A stretch of DNA of 64,000 nucleotides from Lepidodermella squamata (GCA_047495785.1 JBLDXI010000055.1:930001-994000), one strand, 5' to 3'; shown: positions 44,428 to 56,400, counted from the first letter of the stretch. Made by a program: numbers and translations. The notes: generated from the letters alone by a model not told the origin.

Positions 44428-45644
44428 ATGTCTGCAAAGAAAGTTATTTCGATTATTGGAGCGACCGGCAAGCAGGGTGGAGCTCTGCTTCGTGCAATTC
44501 TGAACGAGGGCGCTTCGAGTGAATTTATTCCTCGAGCTATCACCCGTGACTCATCATCCGAAAAAGTAGGCAGCTTGATTTTTCCGACCCACTTTGCCAG
44601 ACATCAGCTGAGATTTTTCGAGAAAAATTGATAAAACGCTAGTGTTAGCCTAAAATCGTGGACAAATGTTGGCTTGATAAATCCTTATCGGGCTTTTTGC
44701 CTTATATTTCTGAGCCAACTGGTCACCTTTTCCTTATATTGTTATCAAACTATTAGCCTTTGTAATTACTTTTGTTTCAACTTAAAGGCACAAGAATTGA
44801 AGAAACTCGGTGCTGAATTGGCCCAAGCTGATGCCAATGACATTCCTGCCCTGACAAATGCCATCAAGGGCTCTTATGGCGTCTTCGTTGTATCCATGCT
44901 CGACTTCGGAGACACTGAAAAGGAGATTGCCCAGGCGAAGAACATGGCCGAGGCTGTTAGGTAATAAGGGAAAATCACAATTACCCACAGTTTTAATAAT
45001 AATTAATTCTCTAAAGGAATGCCGGGGTCAAGCACGTGATCTGGTCAACGCTCGAGGACACTCGCAAGCAGTTTCCTTTGGAAAGCACCCATTTGCCGAC
45101 GATCCAAGGCCGATTCAAGGTCCCCCATATGGACTCGAAGGGGGAATCTGACGCCTTTTTCGCTGACCTGCCAACTACCTATTTGCTGACCTCATTCTTC
45201 TGGGACAACCTCCGTCCTAACGGTTTTGTCCGTAAATACCCCGACGGCAAGCTTTACATCACCCTGCCGGGTTTTGATGACAAGAAAATGCCTGGAATTT
45301 CGACGGAAGACATCGGCAAATGTGCTTTGACTATTTTCAAACGCCCTGAACTTATCAACAAGCGCATCGCCATAGCCAGCGATCACGTGAGCAAAGCTGA
45401 CATGGCGGCGATTTACAAGAAGGTTCTCAACGTCGACGTCTTTCCTGGCAGCGTTACCTTTGACGAATTCCGCCATCAGGGTTTCAAAGGCGCCGATGAT
45501 CTTGGCAGCATGTTCCAATACTTCCACGATTCGCCCGATTTTCGTCAAGTGCGCAGTGTTGAAGAGACGAAAAAACTGAACCCGGAACTGCTGTCCTTTG
45601 AACAATGGGTCGTCAAAAACAAGGACACCTTCAAGTTCACCTGA
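44428..45644 (+). CDS. NmrA-like NAD(P)-binding protein (copy N4), 3 exons
   Basis: Exons 44428-44565, 44788-44960 and 45017-45644 give 312 aa. IIGATGKQGG, VIWSTLEDTRKQ, YLLTSFFWDN and DIGKCALTIF are the family landmarks. Exon 3 ends in QWVVKNKDTFKFT. The first intron (222 nt) is longer than in other copies. The open frame upstream of ATG 44428 encodes a hydrophobic stretch but has no ATG, so it was not included. It is followed on the same strand by SDR2 after 143 bp, close enough for joint transcription if this lineage uses operons. Confidence 0.87.
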
Positions 45645-45787
45645 ATGGAAAACACTTTCGATTCCAATTAACTACAACTGAACTATGTTGTGTATAACAA
45701 CTGCAATCTTTGATAAATTTATCAGAAATTAAAATTGAATTTTGCTTGCAAATTAATGTTTTTATATAATAGACATTTTTTTGAATA

Positions 45788-46609
45788 ATGACTCGGGTAG
45801 CTGTCGTCACTGGTTCGAACAAGGGCCTAGGGTTGTCAACTGTTAAACAATTGTGCCAGCAAAACCCAAGCTGGATTGTCTACCTCACATCGCGCGACAA
45901 GCAACGCGGCGAAGAAGCTGTAAATCAGCTCAAATCTCTTGGCCTCAATCCTCGTTTCCATGAATTGGATGTTCAATCTGTAGAAAGCATTCGGGCTCTT
46001 CGTGATCACCTTAAAGCTGAGCATGGCGGTCTCGACGTGCTGGTTAACAATGCTGGTCTGGCTTTCCTGAAAGACTCACCCGAACCGTTGTCTGAACAAA
46101 TTCGGGTGACCCTGGCAACTAATTATTACGGTGCTCTTTCCGTTTTCACCGAATTAGCACCGATTTTGCGAGACCATGCTCGTGTGGTAAATGTTTCAAG
46201 CCGACTGGGTCACACGATCTACGGAAAGTTGTCACCCCAACTTCAGGAGGAGTTCAAGAAATGTAAAACTATCGAAGAGCTGAACAAACTCATCAACGAT
46301 TTCGAGGTTCAGCAGGAAAAGCACGAAGCTTCTGCCTCGGTATTCGGCAATTACGGAATGTCGAAAATCGGCCTAACGGTTGCTTCGGCCATCCAACAAC
46401 GGCAACTGGACGCTGATAAGTCGCGTAAAGGCCTGATTGTCAACGCGTGCTGCCCTGGTTTCTGCAAAACGGATTTGAATAAAAATTCAGGAACTCGTTC
46501 TGCTGATGAGGGAGCTGAGACCATTGTCTACCTGGCGACTCTGCCGGAGAACAGCACCGAACCACGTGGTCGATTTGTCAATGAGAAAGTTGTTAATGAC
46601 CTGTTTTAA
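45788..46609 (+). CDS. carbonyl-reductase-type short-chain dehydrogenase (SDR2)
   Basis: 273 aa, intronless. TGSNKGLG (cofactor loop, 9-16), NNAG near 88, VVNVSS near 135, catalytic YGMSK, and NACCPGF with the following TD. This is the CBR1 pattern (classical SDR with an extra helix before the YxxxK motif), so it likely reduces quinones and reactive carbonyls with NADPH in the cytosol. It has tight 5' spacing to N4 and is a tandem partner of SDR3. Intronless like the two other SDRs, so the duplication happened after an intron-free ancestor arrived. Confidence 0.87.
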   Translation: MTRVAVVTGSNKGLGLSTVKQLCQQNPSWIVYLTSRDKQRGEEAVNQLKSLGLNPRFHELDVQSVESIRALRDHLKAEHGGLDVLVNNAGLAFLKDSPEPLSEQIRVTLATNYYGALSVFTELAPILRDHARVVNVSSRLGHTIYGKLSPQLQEEFKKCKTIEELNKLINDFEVQQEKHEASASVFGNYGMSKIGLTVASAIQQRQLDADKSRKGLIVNACCPGFCKTDLNKNSGTRSADEGAETIVYLATLPENSTEPRGRFVNEKVVNDLF

Positions 46610-46759
46610 TTAAATGCGGTGCAAAAATTGCTTTATCATTTCCACGATTATAACTCACGATTCATTCATAAATTAAATGAGTAAAAACCACAATGATGCA
46701 CGGATTTTTGGCCTAGTTTTTTTTATTAGCACGAGCGATGTTTTTATGGGTTAACTTTC

Positions 46760-46768
46760 TAGGTCAAA
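46760..46768 (+). promoter_or_regulatory. AGGTCAAA half-site upstream of SDR3
   Basis: TAGGTCAAA about 80 bp before the SDR3 ATG and in gene orientation, the same half-site type as in the GS-HQR promoters. Confidence 0.35.
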
Positions 46769-46842
46769 CGAGTTTTCAACAGCAGCAATAGGGCAGCTTC
46801 AGTTTAATAATTTTTCCTTTCAAACTGTCAAAGTGAATTTAA

Positions 46843-47676
46843 ATGGCCGCTCGAGTTGCCGTAGTCACAGGGGCTAACAGAGGACTGGGCTTTTCTCTAG
46901 TCAAACAGCTCTGCCAGCAGAAGCCAAACTGGACCGTTTACCTCACAGCCAGAGATAAAGGTCGAGGCGAGGCAGCCGTGGCCCAACTTCAGTCGTCAGG
47001 CTTGAAACCGCGATTTTACCAACTCGATGTTGAATCGCCTCAAAGCATTCAAACCCTTGGTAATTACCTTAAATCTGAACACGGCGGCCTTGATGTCCTT
47101 GTCAACAATGCTGGAATAGCATTTCCTTTCGGGTCCAAGTTTTCTTTCGGTGAGGAAGCTCGTCGAATTTGCGCGACGAATTACTTTGCAGCCACTGCGG
47201 TGAGCAAGGCACTGTTCCCTCTTCTTCGCGATCATGCCCGGGTCGTTTATGTTTCAAGTCGCATCGGCCACACAGCTTTTTCGAAGCTATCTCCTCAGTT
47301 GAAGGAGGCGTTCAAGAGCTGCAAAACTGTCGAAGAGTTGGACAAATTAATTGCAGAGTTTGTGAGGCTGGCCGGCGAAGGTAAGCATGAAGCTGCTGGT
47401 TGGGTGAAAGCTGATGGCCTGGGAATTTCTAAAGCTGGACTCACCGTCGCGACGTACATTCAGCAGCGGCTTTTGGATGCAGATAAGTCGAAAAAGGACA
47501 GGATTGTCAACGCCTGTTGCCCTGGTTGGTGCAAAACTGACATGACTGGAAACAAGGGAACGAAAACGGCTGACCAGGGTGCTGATGTTATGCTTTACCT
47601 GGCAACGCTGCCTGATAACTGCGACCAGCCCCGTGGCCGCTTTGTAAATGAGCGCAAGATCAATGACATGTTTTGA
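46843..47676 (+). CDS. carbonyl-reductase-type short-chain dehydrogenase (SDR3)
   Basis: 277 aa, intronless. TGANRGLG, NNAG, VVYVSS and NACCPGW with TDMTGNKG are conserved. The catalytic region reads LGISKAGLTVATYIQ where SDR1 and SDR2 have YGTSK and YGMSK, so the aligned tyrosine of YxxxK appears to be Leu here; this should be checked, since the Tyr is the catalytic acid. Otherwise it is nearest to the broken SDR1 (LKPRFYQLDVES, AGEGKHEAAGW). AATAAA at 47686-47691. Confidence 0.82.
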   Translation: MAARVAVVTGANRGLGFSLVKQLCQQKPNWTVYLTARDKGRGEAAVAQLQSSGLKPRFYQLDVESPQSIQTLGNYLKSEHGGLDVLVNNAGIAFPFGSKFSFGEEARRICATNYFAATAVSKALFPLLRDHARVVYVSSRIGHTAFSKLSPQLKEAFKSCKTVEELDKLIAEFVRLAGEGKHEAAGWVKADGLGISKAGLTVATYIQQRLLDADKSKKDRIVNACCPGWCKTDMTGNKGTKTADQGADVMLYLATLPDNCDQPRGRFVNERKINDMF

Positions 47677-47889
47677 AAATTTCCTAATAAAAATGAGTTG
47701 AATCATCAGTTGAATAATTTCCAGAGCGCCGTTTGAATTCATAAATAAATCTCGAAAATCATAAATCTCAAGAATTTTGCCATTTTACTTAAAAAAAAAT
47801 CACCGGGTAAAATGTTCATGGTTTGGCAATATATTTCACAACAGGTTCATGATTTCTAGATTAAACCAAATTCACGGACTTTGGATGCC

Positions 47890-48881
47890 CTACTCGAACC
47901 AGCTGAAGTCTTTCTCTGTCAAAGGTAGAGCAGGAAAATTGAAGTTTGGACCTTGGTACAGACGTGGTACGATTCTTGACGGCTTTAATGGATTCTTAGC
48001 CGATTTTCCAATGTAGTAGCCTTCTTGTATCACTTTTGCATCAACTAATGCTGCCGAACCGGGAATCTGATAGATTTTCCGAATCCACTTAGAAATGTTG
48101 GGATAATCAACGCTGTGACGGAACGATTTCAAGTTAAGGTTGTAGTAGTGTTCGAAAACAACTGGCAATCGGTAAATCCATGGATAGACGTTGATATCGG
48201 CAGCAGTTAAAACATTTCCAGTAATAAATGTCTGGTCTTGGAGAATGGCTTCAAGTCGATCCAGGGCTTCGAACAGATTCCTACAGTGATAGTCGTAATC
48301 AGTTTGCAATTTAGCCTCGCCGGCTGAATAGATGGCATTGATGATTTTCTCGCCAATCCATGGCATCCAATTATTATTGATATCATCCGTGACGTTAGCC
48401 GGATATAAATCGATTATTTTTCCACTGAGAAGCCCATTGAAAGCTGAGTTGAATGTGTAAACGATGTCGGCTGATTCATTGCTGACAATGGTCCGAGTCT
48501 TGGAATCGAAAAGCATCGGAACGGTGACTTTTCCCTTGTAATCAGGGTCGCTCAATATATAGAGCTCTTTCAAACTCTTTGCGTTCATGATGGAATCAAT
48601 GCCGTATTTAGGGTTGAATGACCAACCGAGAATTGGATCGTACGAAGAGTCAACAATTACGACTTGGACGAAATCGTCGAGCTTCTTCAAGAGTCTCGCC
48701 AATAGAGTTCTATGTGCCTACAAGGTTGAGTTGAATTTGAATAAAAAATTATTTCAAGCAGTTTTGGTGCTAAACTCACGAATGGGCATACGACGGCTAC
48801 GTAAAGGATGTACCTGTTCGCTTCTGGTTTGTAAACTGGATGGTCCACAGAGATGACCTCTCGAAAAGAGTTTGGAGACAT
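47890..48881 (-). CDS. glutathionyl-hydroquinone reductase-like (GS-HQR E), 2 exons
   Basis: Exons 48881-48780 and 48717-47890 give 309 aa. Active site VVCPF|AHRTLLARLLKKLDD with C32 and the same intron. It is the most diverged intact copy: GWSFNPKYGIDSIMNAK, INNNWMPWIGEKI and ALPLTEKDFSWFE at the end. It is separated from the other four by an NmrA and two SDR genes and converges on SDR3. The A/B/C promoter module is not visible upstream. Confidence 0.86.
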
Positions 48882-50263
48882 TGCGACCCCTTAATTCTAA
48901 AAATTGATCCGCTGTAGTACAGGGTAGTGTGGTACCAATTTAATTATTGTCTCTTCTCAAAATCAAGCTGTGCAATTCAGTTCTGGTTTTGTCTTTTGAC
49001 ACTATTCCATGAACATTTATTTATACTATCTCGCGTTATTTATACTAACTCTTTCCTCTTTGTATCTCCAAGAAACACAATTTAACGATGATAAAGATGG
49101 GCGTATCGCAACTTTGCCTCTTACTGTTTTTCCGTGCAGCTGCCAATATGATATAACCTCATCCACGAGAGAAGTATAATAAAAAAAGAGGGGGTTATAT
49201 AATTGTGAACTTAATCGAAACAACTCTAAAATACTTTAGATATCAGCGGGGCAAGATTTGTAATCTATTTGTTCGCGCGTATTACGCCTGATTCCTGATT
49301 CGTCTGGAAATCGAATTCAAGAGCCAGATAATTTGGAACCTCTCTTCTAGCTGCGTTTTATGTTCGAAGTTGAATCCATTTTAATTGCTTTTTAGCTTCC
49401 GACGCCGTCTTCTGTTCATTAGCGACAGTCGGATCTGCGATGTAGGGAACCCTATCGAAGGCATATCGAAGGCTCATTTGATTTGATAAACTTCGAATTG
49501 TAGTAGTCAAATCGGCTTGTCACGCGTAACTGCCTAAAATTCCCACAGGCTCCATCGATCATCGATCTAAACCCTATTAGGATCCTGCCTTCTCCGACAC
49601 GCGCTCTGCTTGGAATTTTACCACCATGACTTGTCCACAGGGTGTGTACAGGGTGAATCCACAGTGAATTTCATGCCCGTTCGCTTTTTATTATTTTTTC
49701 ATTTCAAAATGCTGAGAAAAAATGCTAAGCTATGCCAAATGCCAAGTTAAAATCGATTAAAATGTTGATGATTATGACAACTTGTTCACTCTCTTTCTTG
49801 AATTCTTGTGTTACTTTGGAGAAGGGTCAACAAAAGATGACGAATTAAAACTATTTTATAACTTCAATAATGCATCGATCGTGATATTTTCGACCTTGGG
49901 TTCTCCCTTTACTGCCTCAAATGAAAAGTATTTATATATAAGCCCAGGACCATTATGTAGAAGCCCGGGCTTTTATTGCTTATTTTTTAAAAAACGCTAA
50001 AACTTCGAAAAAGTATATCCGAGGCTTTTAATAAGGTTAAAACGGTACTTGGCGTATTATTATATGAAACCTTAGCGCCTCAGACAAGGTCAGCAGACAC
50101 TGATGCAGATGTACTGCGTATTGATCGTCTGCTATGTCGAACAGTTCCACCGTCATATTAATAGCGATTACTATTTTTTGCTGCGATGGCGGCGTAAAAA
50201 CACGTGTGTGTTTGCATAGGGTGATATAGAATAAGTATGTATGCCGGCAAAAACACAAAAAAT
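48882..50263. other. intergenic, no gene seen
   Basis: About 1.4 kb with no convincing ORF, RNA gene or array. ACACGTGTGTG near 50200 lies close to the NmrA N5 promoter. Confidence 0.4.
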
Positions 50264-50288
50264 TGACCCGCTTGCATGGCTATATAAT
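50264..50288 (+). promoter_or_regulatory. TGACCC half-site and TATA box of NmrA N5
   Basis: TGACCC (a reversed GGGTCA) at 50264-50269 is followed 11 bp later by TATATAA at 50281-50287, 80 bp before the ATG. The half-site/TATA spacing is like the GS-HQR modules, but the half-site is inverted. Confidence 0.4.
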
Positions 50289-50366
50289 ACACGCAGTACT
50301 GTGCGGTTTTTTTCATATCACGGTAGATTTAAATAGAACCTTACTCATTTTCTCCGGCTATTGATA

Positions 50367-51421
50367 ATGTCTGCTGCCAAGAAAATTATTTCGGTCATCG
50401 GTGCCACTGGCCAGCAAGGTGGTGGTCTTCTGCGAGCTATCACGAGCGAGGGTGCTAATGGGCAATTCATCGCCAGAGCTCTAACCCGTGACGTCAATTC
50501 GAAAAAGGTTCGTAATCCTCAATTATTTTTATTTTAGTGATTGATTGATTTGTTTAATCATCAGGCGCAAGAGTTGAAGAGCCTTGGTGCCGAAGTTGTC
50601 CAAGCTGATGTCACCAATGAAGCCGGTCTGGTCGAGGCTATCAAGGGCTCGTATGGCTTGTTCTGCGTCACCGCGCTCGAGGCGAATGACCCATCGAAAG
50701 AAACTGAGCAAGCCAAAGTCATGGCTTCGGCTGCTAAGTAAGTTTTGCCTATACAAAATAATTCTGTTCTTAATCTAAAATTTTCATATTAACCAGGAAA
50801 GCCGGTATCAAACACGTTGTCTGGTCGACACTTGAGGACACTCGGAAACAAATTCCTCTCGAAAGTACCAGCATGCCGACCCTATTCGGGAAGTACAAGG
50901 TTCCCCATTTCGATGCTAAAGGTGAAGCTGACAAGTACTTTGCCGATTTGCCGACTACTTACTATTTGGTACCGTATTTCTGGGAAAATATCATCAGCGG
51001 CGGCCCGCGCAAGGGTCCCGATGGCAAGTTGTACCTGACCATTCCGATGGGTGATAAGCACATGCCGGGTATTGGCACTGAAGATATCGGGAAGTGCGCG
51101 TTTGGCATTTTCAAGCACCCTGAACTGATTGGAAAGCGCGTCGGCGTCGCTGGCGAGCATTTAACCATCGCGCAAATGGCTGAGAAATTGTCGAAAGCTC
51201 TGGGCAAAGAAATCCATTACCACAAAGTTTCTTTTGACGACTTCAGGAAATTCCCGTTTCACGGAGCTGAAGAATTCGGCAACATGTTCCAGTTCTACCA
51301 CGACACCGAGCCAACCTTCCGCGCGGCTCGAAGCGTTGAAGAGGGTCGCAAGTTGAACCCTGAAATCAAGAATTTCGATCAGTGGCTGGCTAAAAACGGC
51401 AGCAAGATTGTTATCGAATAA
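50367..51421 (+). CDS. NmrA-like NAD(P)-binding protein (copy N5), 3 exons
   Basis: Exons 50367-50507, 50565-50737 and 50797-51421 give 312 aa. VIGATGQQGGG, KGSYGLFCVTALE, KHVVWSTLEDTRKQ, YKVPHFDAKGEADKYF and EDIGKCAFGIF. It is closest to N6 and N7 (QQGG, ANGQF, ARALTRDV). It is the first of a head-to-tail pair with N6. AATAAA at 51523-51528. Probably a cytosolic NADP(H)-dependent quinone reductase-like or sensor protein, as for the other copies. Confidence 0.87.
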
Positions 51422-51967
51422 CAACTCTTATCTCTTACATACGACTCATTGCAATCAAGCACAAGTAATATGACAGCATGACTTTTGATTTCTGTGTTGT
51501 CTCCATATAGAATTGTGTGTCCAATAAAATAAATCATGATTATTGGCATTTTTCGATATTGATCTGCATTTTTACTCAAGTAAAACCGAGAACGAGCTGG
51601 CGCATTTTGATACCTCCTGGAATCCTAATTTGATCGAAAACTGCGCCAAATTATTACCCTGTTAGAAGTCAAAATCTTCATACTGGGTTTTCGTGAATCA
51701 CTTTCCAGCAAAGCATATAGGGAAATTCTAGTTTTTATCTAGTACGCTCTCGTTTTGTCCATTTTTTTGCGGTTACAGACACATCGCCAATGAAAATCGA
51801 TATCACGTGAACCGAAGCAAAAAACCCAACTTTTTTGCCCCACTCTGCAGAGCGTATATAGTACGCGCGGACGGCATGAAAGCCGGCATTGCTTGTTTAC
51901 GCTTGTGCTTATTTCTTAGTTTTATCATTCATTTTACGAGACCGGGAACGGTGTCCATTATCCAAGT
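51422..51967. other. intergenic, promoter side of NmrA N6
   Basis: Holds the poly(A) signal of N5 and a TATATAG box at 51855-51861, about 110 bp before the N6 ATG, followed by GTACGCGCGG. No gene. Confidence 0.45.
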
Positions 51968-53022
51968 ATGTCAGTTTCCAAGAAGGTTATCTCAATCGTT
52001 GGTGCCACTGGGCAGCAAGGCGGCGCCCTGATGCGAGCTATCATCAGCGAGGGCGCCAATGGACAATTCGTCGCCAGGGCCCTGACTCGAGATGTAACTT
52101 CCAAAAAGGTATATTGATAGCGTATTATTGTTTTAAGTGATTATACATACCTATGCCATTTTTACAGGCTGTGGAACTCAAAAACCAAGGCGTTGAAGTT
52201 GTACAGGCCGATATTAATAAGGAGGACGATTTAACTCAAGCTATCAAGGGTTCTTATGGCCTATATTGCGTCAGCACGTTGGATCTTCACGAGCCTGCCA
52301 ACGAGACCGAGCAAGCTCGGATCATGGCTTCAGCTGCCAAGTTTGTGTTAATCATTCCTGTAAAATCGCATCTATAAAATTAGTTCATTAGAGCTGCTGG
52401 TATTAAGCATGTCATCTGGTCAACGCTCGAAGATACTCGAAAGTTAATCCCACTGGAGAGCACAAGCATGCCGACTTTATTTGGCAAGTATAAAGTCCCT
52501 CATCTCGACGCGAAAGCTGATGGTGATAAATTTTTCGCCGATTTGCCCGCAACTTACTTGATGACGCCCTTCTTCTGGGAAAACTTCCTAATCAAGGAAA
52601 TGGCTCCAAAAAAGCTGCTGTTTGGGAAGTATATGATCGGACTACCGATGGGGCAGAAGGCTATGGCTGGAATCTCTACAGCTGACATCGGAAAATGTGC
52701 GTTGGGCATTTTCAAGCGTGAAGACTTAATCGGCAAACGAATCGGCATCGCCGGCGAGCATCTGCCGCTATCCGAAATGGCTGAAAAAATGACAAGAGCT
52801 CTTGGAAAGCACATAATCTATGTTCCGATTCCCTTCTTTTTGTTTCGAAGATTTCCGTTTCCCGGCGCCGTTGAATTCTCCAATATGTTTCAGTTCTTTC
52901 ACGATTGCGAGCAACAATTTCTAGCGGCGAGGAGTGTTGAACAATCTCGCAGTATCAACCCAGAGTTGAAAAATTTTGATCAATGGTTGGAGGAATTTAA
53001 GAATAAAATTCCGCTGGCTTGA
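51968..53022 (+). CDS. NmrA-like NAD(P)-binding protein (copy N6), 3 exons
   Basis: Exons 51968-52108, 52168-52340 and 52392-53022 give 314 aa. IVGATGQQGG, KHVIWSTLEDTRKL, YLMTPFFWENF and ADIGKCALGIF. One segment differs from all other copies: YVPIPFFLFRRFPFPGA, where the others have a polar DDFRKF/EYRKL stretch, a run of Phe that may change the substrate pocket. AATAAA at 53086-53091. Tandem with N5. Confidence 0.87.
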
Positions 53023-53182
53023 AGCTAACCTCTATATGACTGGCTGAATTATTGTATCGAACTTTGATTACGAAGAATAAAAGATCAGTTGGAAACTTGA
53101 TATGTTAAAAATCTTTATTATAATTCATAATTTTTTTGTAAAATAAATTTATTTTACTAAAAAATGTCGCAAAGATTGATAT

Positions 53183-53386
53183 TCATTGTCTTTGAATGGG
53201 TTTCACTGGCTTCGCATCGGGTGAGAACATGATCTTCCCAATTCGGGCCATTTTTTCTTCGTAATCCAGAGGTCTTGAGCAGAGTTCGCTCAGGTTAGCT
53301 TGGGTGTAGGTCAGCTTCACCTTGATCTTCGGCTTATTGTCGACGGGATATTTCTGTCGATTAGTCCAGAAAGGTTTTTGCGGCAT
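53183..53386 (-). CDS. small basic protein, 67 aa, unknown
   Basis: A single ATG-initiated frame: MPQKPFWTNRQKYPVDNKP, then an IKVKLTYTQANLSELCSRPL segment and a Pro/Lys-rich end. AATAAA on the minus strand at 53119-53114 follows the stop by about 65 bp and the gene converges on N6. Size, start and polyadenylation signal look real but no family is recognised. Confidence 0.45.
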   Translation of the reverse strand: MPQKPFWTNRQKYPVDNKPKIKVKLTYTQANLSELCSRPLDYEEKMARIGKIMFSPDAKPVKPIQRQ

Positions 53387-53668
53387 ATTTACAAAGTTTA
53401 TAGCTTTGCCTTATTTTTTTGAGGTTTGAAAAAAAATAAAGCGCACCAGAATATACGAGTGGATGCTGAAAAGGAAATCGATCCAAACATAGGAAGTGAT
53501 GGGCGTGTGCGGTTTTGGCTGTCAGCTATAAATTCAAAAGTCGACTTCGCTCATTAAATTCTGAGTTTTATTGCTACACTTAATGCGGGCAAAATTTGAA
53601 TTCAATGCATGACAGTGTTCAGCTGGGTGATTTAATAGTAAATAGTTCGATGATGATTAGGAATAACT

Positions 53669-54713
53669 TCAAGCTGCAATTTTGATTTTATCCTTGTTCT
53701 TAGACAGCCACTGGTCGAAGTTCATCAGTTCGGGGTTTAGCTTAGCAGCGACCTCGACGCTTCGCGAAGCTCGAAAAGCGACGTCACAGTCGTGGTAGAA
53801 CTGAAACATGTTGCCGAGGTCTTCAGCACCGGGGAAGGGCATTTTCCGAAAATCGTCAAACGGCACCGGCACATAGGTAATCACACGTCCCATAGCCTTC
53901 GACATTTTCTCCGCCATTTGCAGCAGAGTCAAATGATCGCCAGCAACACCGATCCGTTTTCCGATTAAATCTTGACGCTTGAAAATGCCCAGCGCACATT
54001 TCCCGATGTCAGTTGTAGAAATTCCGGGCATAATCTTCCGTCCCATCGGCACTGCTAAGAGCAGCTTGCCATCGGGGCCTTTTCTCGGGCCGAATCCGGC
54101 GCTGAGGAAATTCTCCCAGAAAAATGAAGTCATGTAGTAAGTGGTTGGGAGACTTTCAAAGTATTTATCCCCATCAGCCTTCGCATCGAAATGAGGCACC
54201 TTGTACTTGCCAAACAACGTCGGCATGCTCTTGCTCTCGAGCGGGACCTGTTTACGGGTATCGTCCAAGGTTGACCACACGACATGCTTGATTCCCGCAG
54301 ATCTGTGAATTTAAAAAATTATTTAAATTTGGACGTTATAAATTAGCTAACTTGGCAGCTGCTGCCATGATGCGGCATTGCTCGGTTTCTTGCGACGGGT
54401 CACCGTGACTCAAAGTTGTGATGCAGAACAAGCCATGCGAGCCTTTAATAGCCGCAGCCAAGTCCTTCTCGTTGTTCACATCGGCCTTCACAACCTCGGC
54501 GCCGTGCTTCTTCAACTCCTTTGACTATTTCCAAAATTTAATAAAATTCAGGGAAAATCATTGATCAATCATTACCTTTTTCGAAGTATCATCTCGTGTC
54601 AGAGCTCGAGCAACGAATTGGCTGTTGCTGCCCTCTTTGCCGATAGCTCGTAGTAGAGCTCCGCCCTGTTGGCCAGTGGCTCCGATGATCGAAATGACCT
54701 TTTTGCTCGCCAT
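53669..54713 (-). CDS. NmrA-like NAD(P)-binding protein (copy N7), 3 exons
   Basis: Exons 54713-54576, 54524-54352 and 54302-53669 give 314 aa. IIGATGQQGG, SHGLFCITTLSHGD, HVVWSTLDDTRKQ, YYMTSFFWENF and TDIGKCALGIF. It shares both introns with N3-N6. It is the only copy of the right-hand group on the minus strand, so an inversion accompanied this duplication. Upstream on its strand is TATTTATAAA near 54735. Confidence 0.87.
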
Positions 54714-56400
54714 TTTAATTACTGCTGTTTATAAATACTACTTAACACATCGTTGAAAATTCAATGGCACATGAAACAAATCGCGTGCTTTGATAAGATG
54801 AATGAAACATTGGGAAATGTGGAAAAATAGCACGAGCATTTTGTTAAAACTAATGCGCACAAGCTGTTGTAAAAGATTCATTCAAAATGAGTGAATTGCT
54901 GTCTCTCTTGCGGTTAACTAAAAGAATTTGCATATCACCCGAGAATAGATGAAGAAACCCGACATCATGCTCGGAAACATTTGGAACAAGCAATTGTAGA
55001 GCTCAGAGTATTACATATTTTTTAGAGATGCTAGAATCCGAAATATAATTACGCGTATTTTCTGCTTCCATCCTGCTGAATGAGCAGTCCTATACGAGGC
55101 CGCTGATACTAGGCCTGCATTCCTATATATATTAGGATTTTTTTCATTACAGCAGTGGCAACGCCATTATTATGATATGCGGAGCATACTCAAGCTTATT
55201 ATACGGTTTTACTATAATAATAAGACCGTTGAATAGGGTTGCCAGATATAACTGGGTGTTGTTTATGCGATAAAAAAAAGCCTGGGATTTTTGCACGCAA
55301 TAATGGAGAATACAAGAGGGGAAAGTCCGAAGGACAAGTTCCAGATTTTTTCCGATTAATGCTATTCTTCTATCAGCGATTCTATGTAATTAGCTGAGGA
55401 AATAATGAAAAGAAATGTTGGCAAGCTGATTTCTGTGACCAGAAATCGCATATGGTGTTTTTCGGCCGAATTTCGGGAAATTTGTATGGCAATTCGAATG
55501 TTGTAGGGCATGAAAGAATACAAATTTTGCGAACTCTACCTAATGTGCATGAGTAGAAAAACAGCCTAATTATATGGAACATCCACCTAATTAGAGCGAA
55601 TATTCAGTAATCTTTAATCATAAAACCTCCCAGGGAAAATGATTGAAAAATAATGATAAAAAATCCCCGAATTCATGGATTTGTATAAATGGATTTATTA
55701 TCAAGAATAGCCTTATGAGAGTCTGGGTTCACCCTATTTTGATTTTCCTTTATTAATGTACCCTTTCCTCTTTCGTATCAGTTGCCGCAGTCTATCATCC
55801 AATATATGTCGTTCTCTTCGCGGTGGCCTGAGAACTTCACTGGTCTACAACTTGTCCTCAATGTTGTTCTTTATAGCCACTAAAGTACTAGTTTTGAACA
55901 GTGGCTAAACTTATACATTATTCAAATCAATGATATGGATTTCCGATCTTTACAGCAGTTGTAGAAAAAGATACACGTGCTTTTATTATCGCCGGTGATG
56001 ACAAAGTTACAATTTGCCTTCGGGAAAAGCGCAAATATTGAAACCGCATGTGAAGATTTTATTTGAGAGACATTTCGAGTTTACTTTCAGAGTGGCGAAG
56101 CATTTTTTTACGATCCACGCTGCGATTATTTGCTGTTAAACTCGTATCCACACAGACGTTGAGTTGCGTATAATTAATCAATACCTACAGAGGTGCAGAG
56201 TAACATCTCGCCTTTCTCCTGCGAATTAGTGGCTCTGATGAAAACGTTAGACGTTCTAAATCTTTCCTAAGCTTGAGATGGATTAATTTACGCAACACGA
56301 GACGAATTTCTTGAGCTTTTCGCAAAATTCTCGCCTAATCTGTACACAAAATTATAACGGAATTTCAGTTCGCATTCGATTTTTTTGCCAACATTTTTAG
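54714..56400. other. intergenic, no gene seen
   Basis: About 1.7 kb between the divergent N7 and N8. AT-rich; no ORF with recognisable content, no RNA gene and no repeat array seen. Confidence 0.4.
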
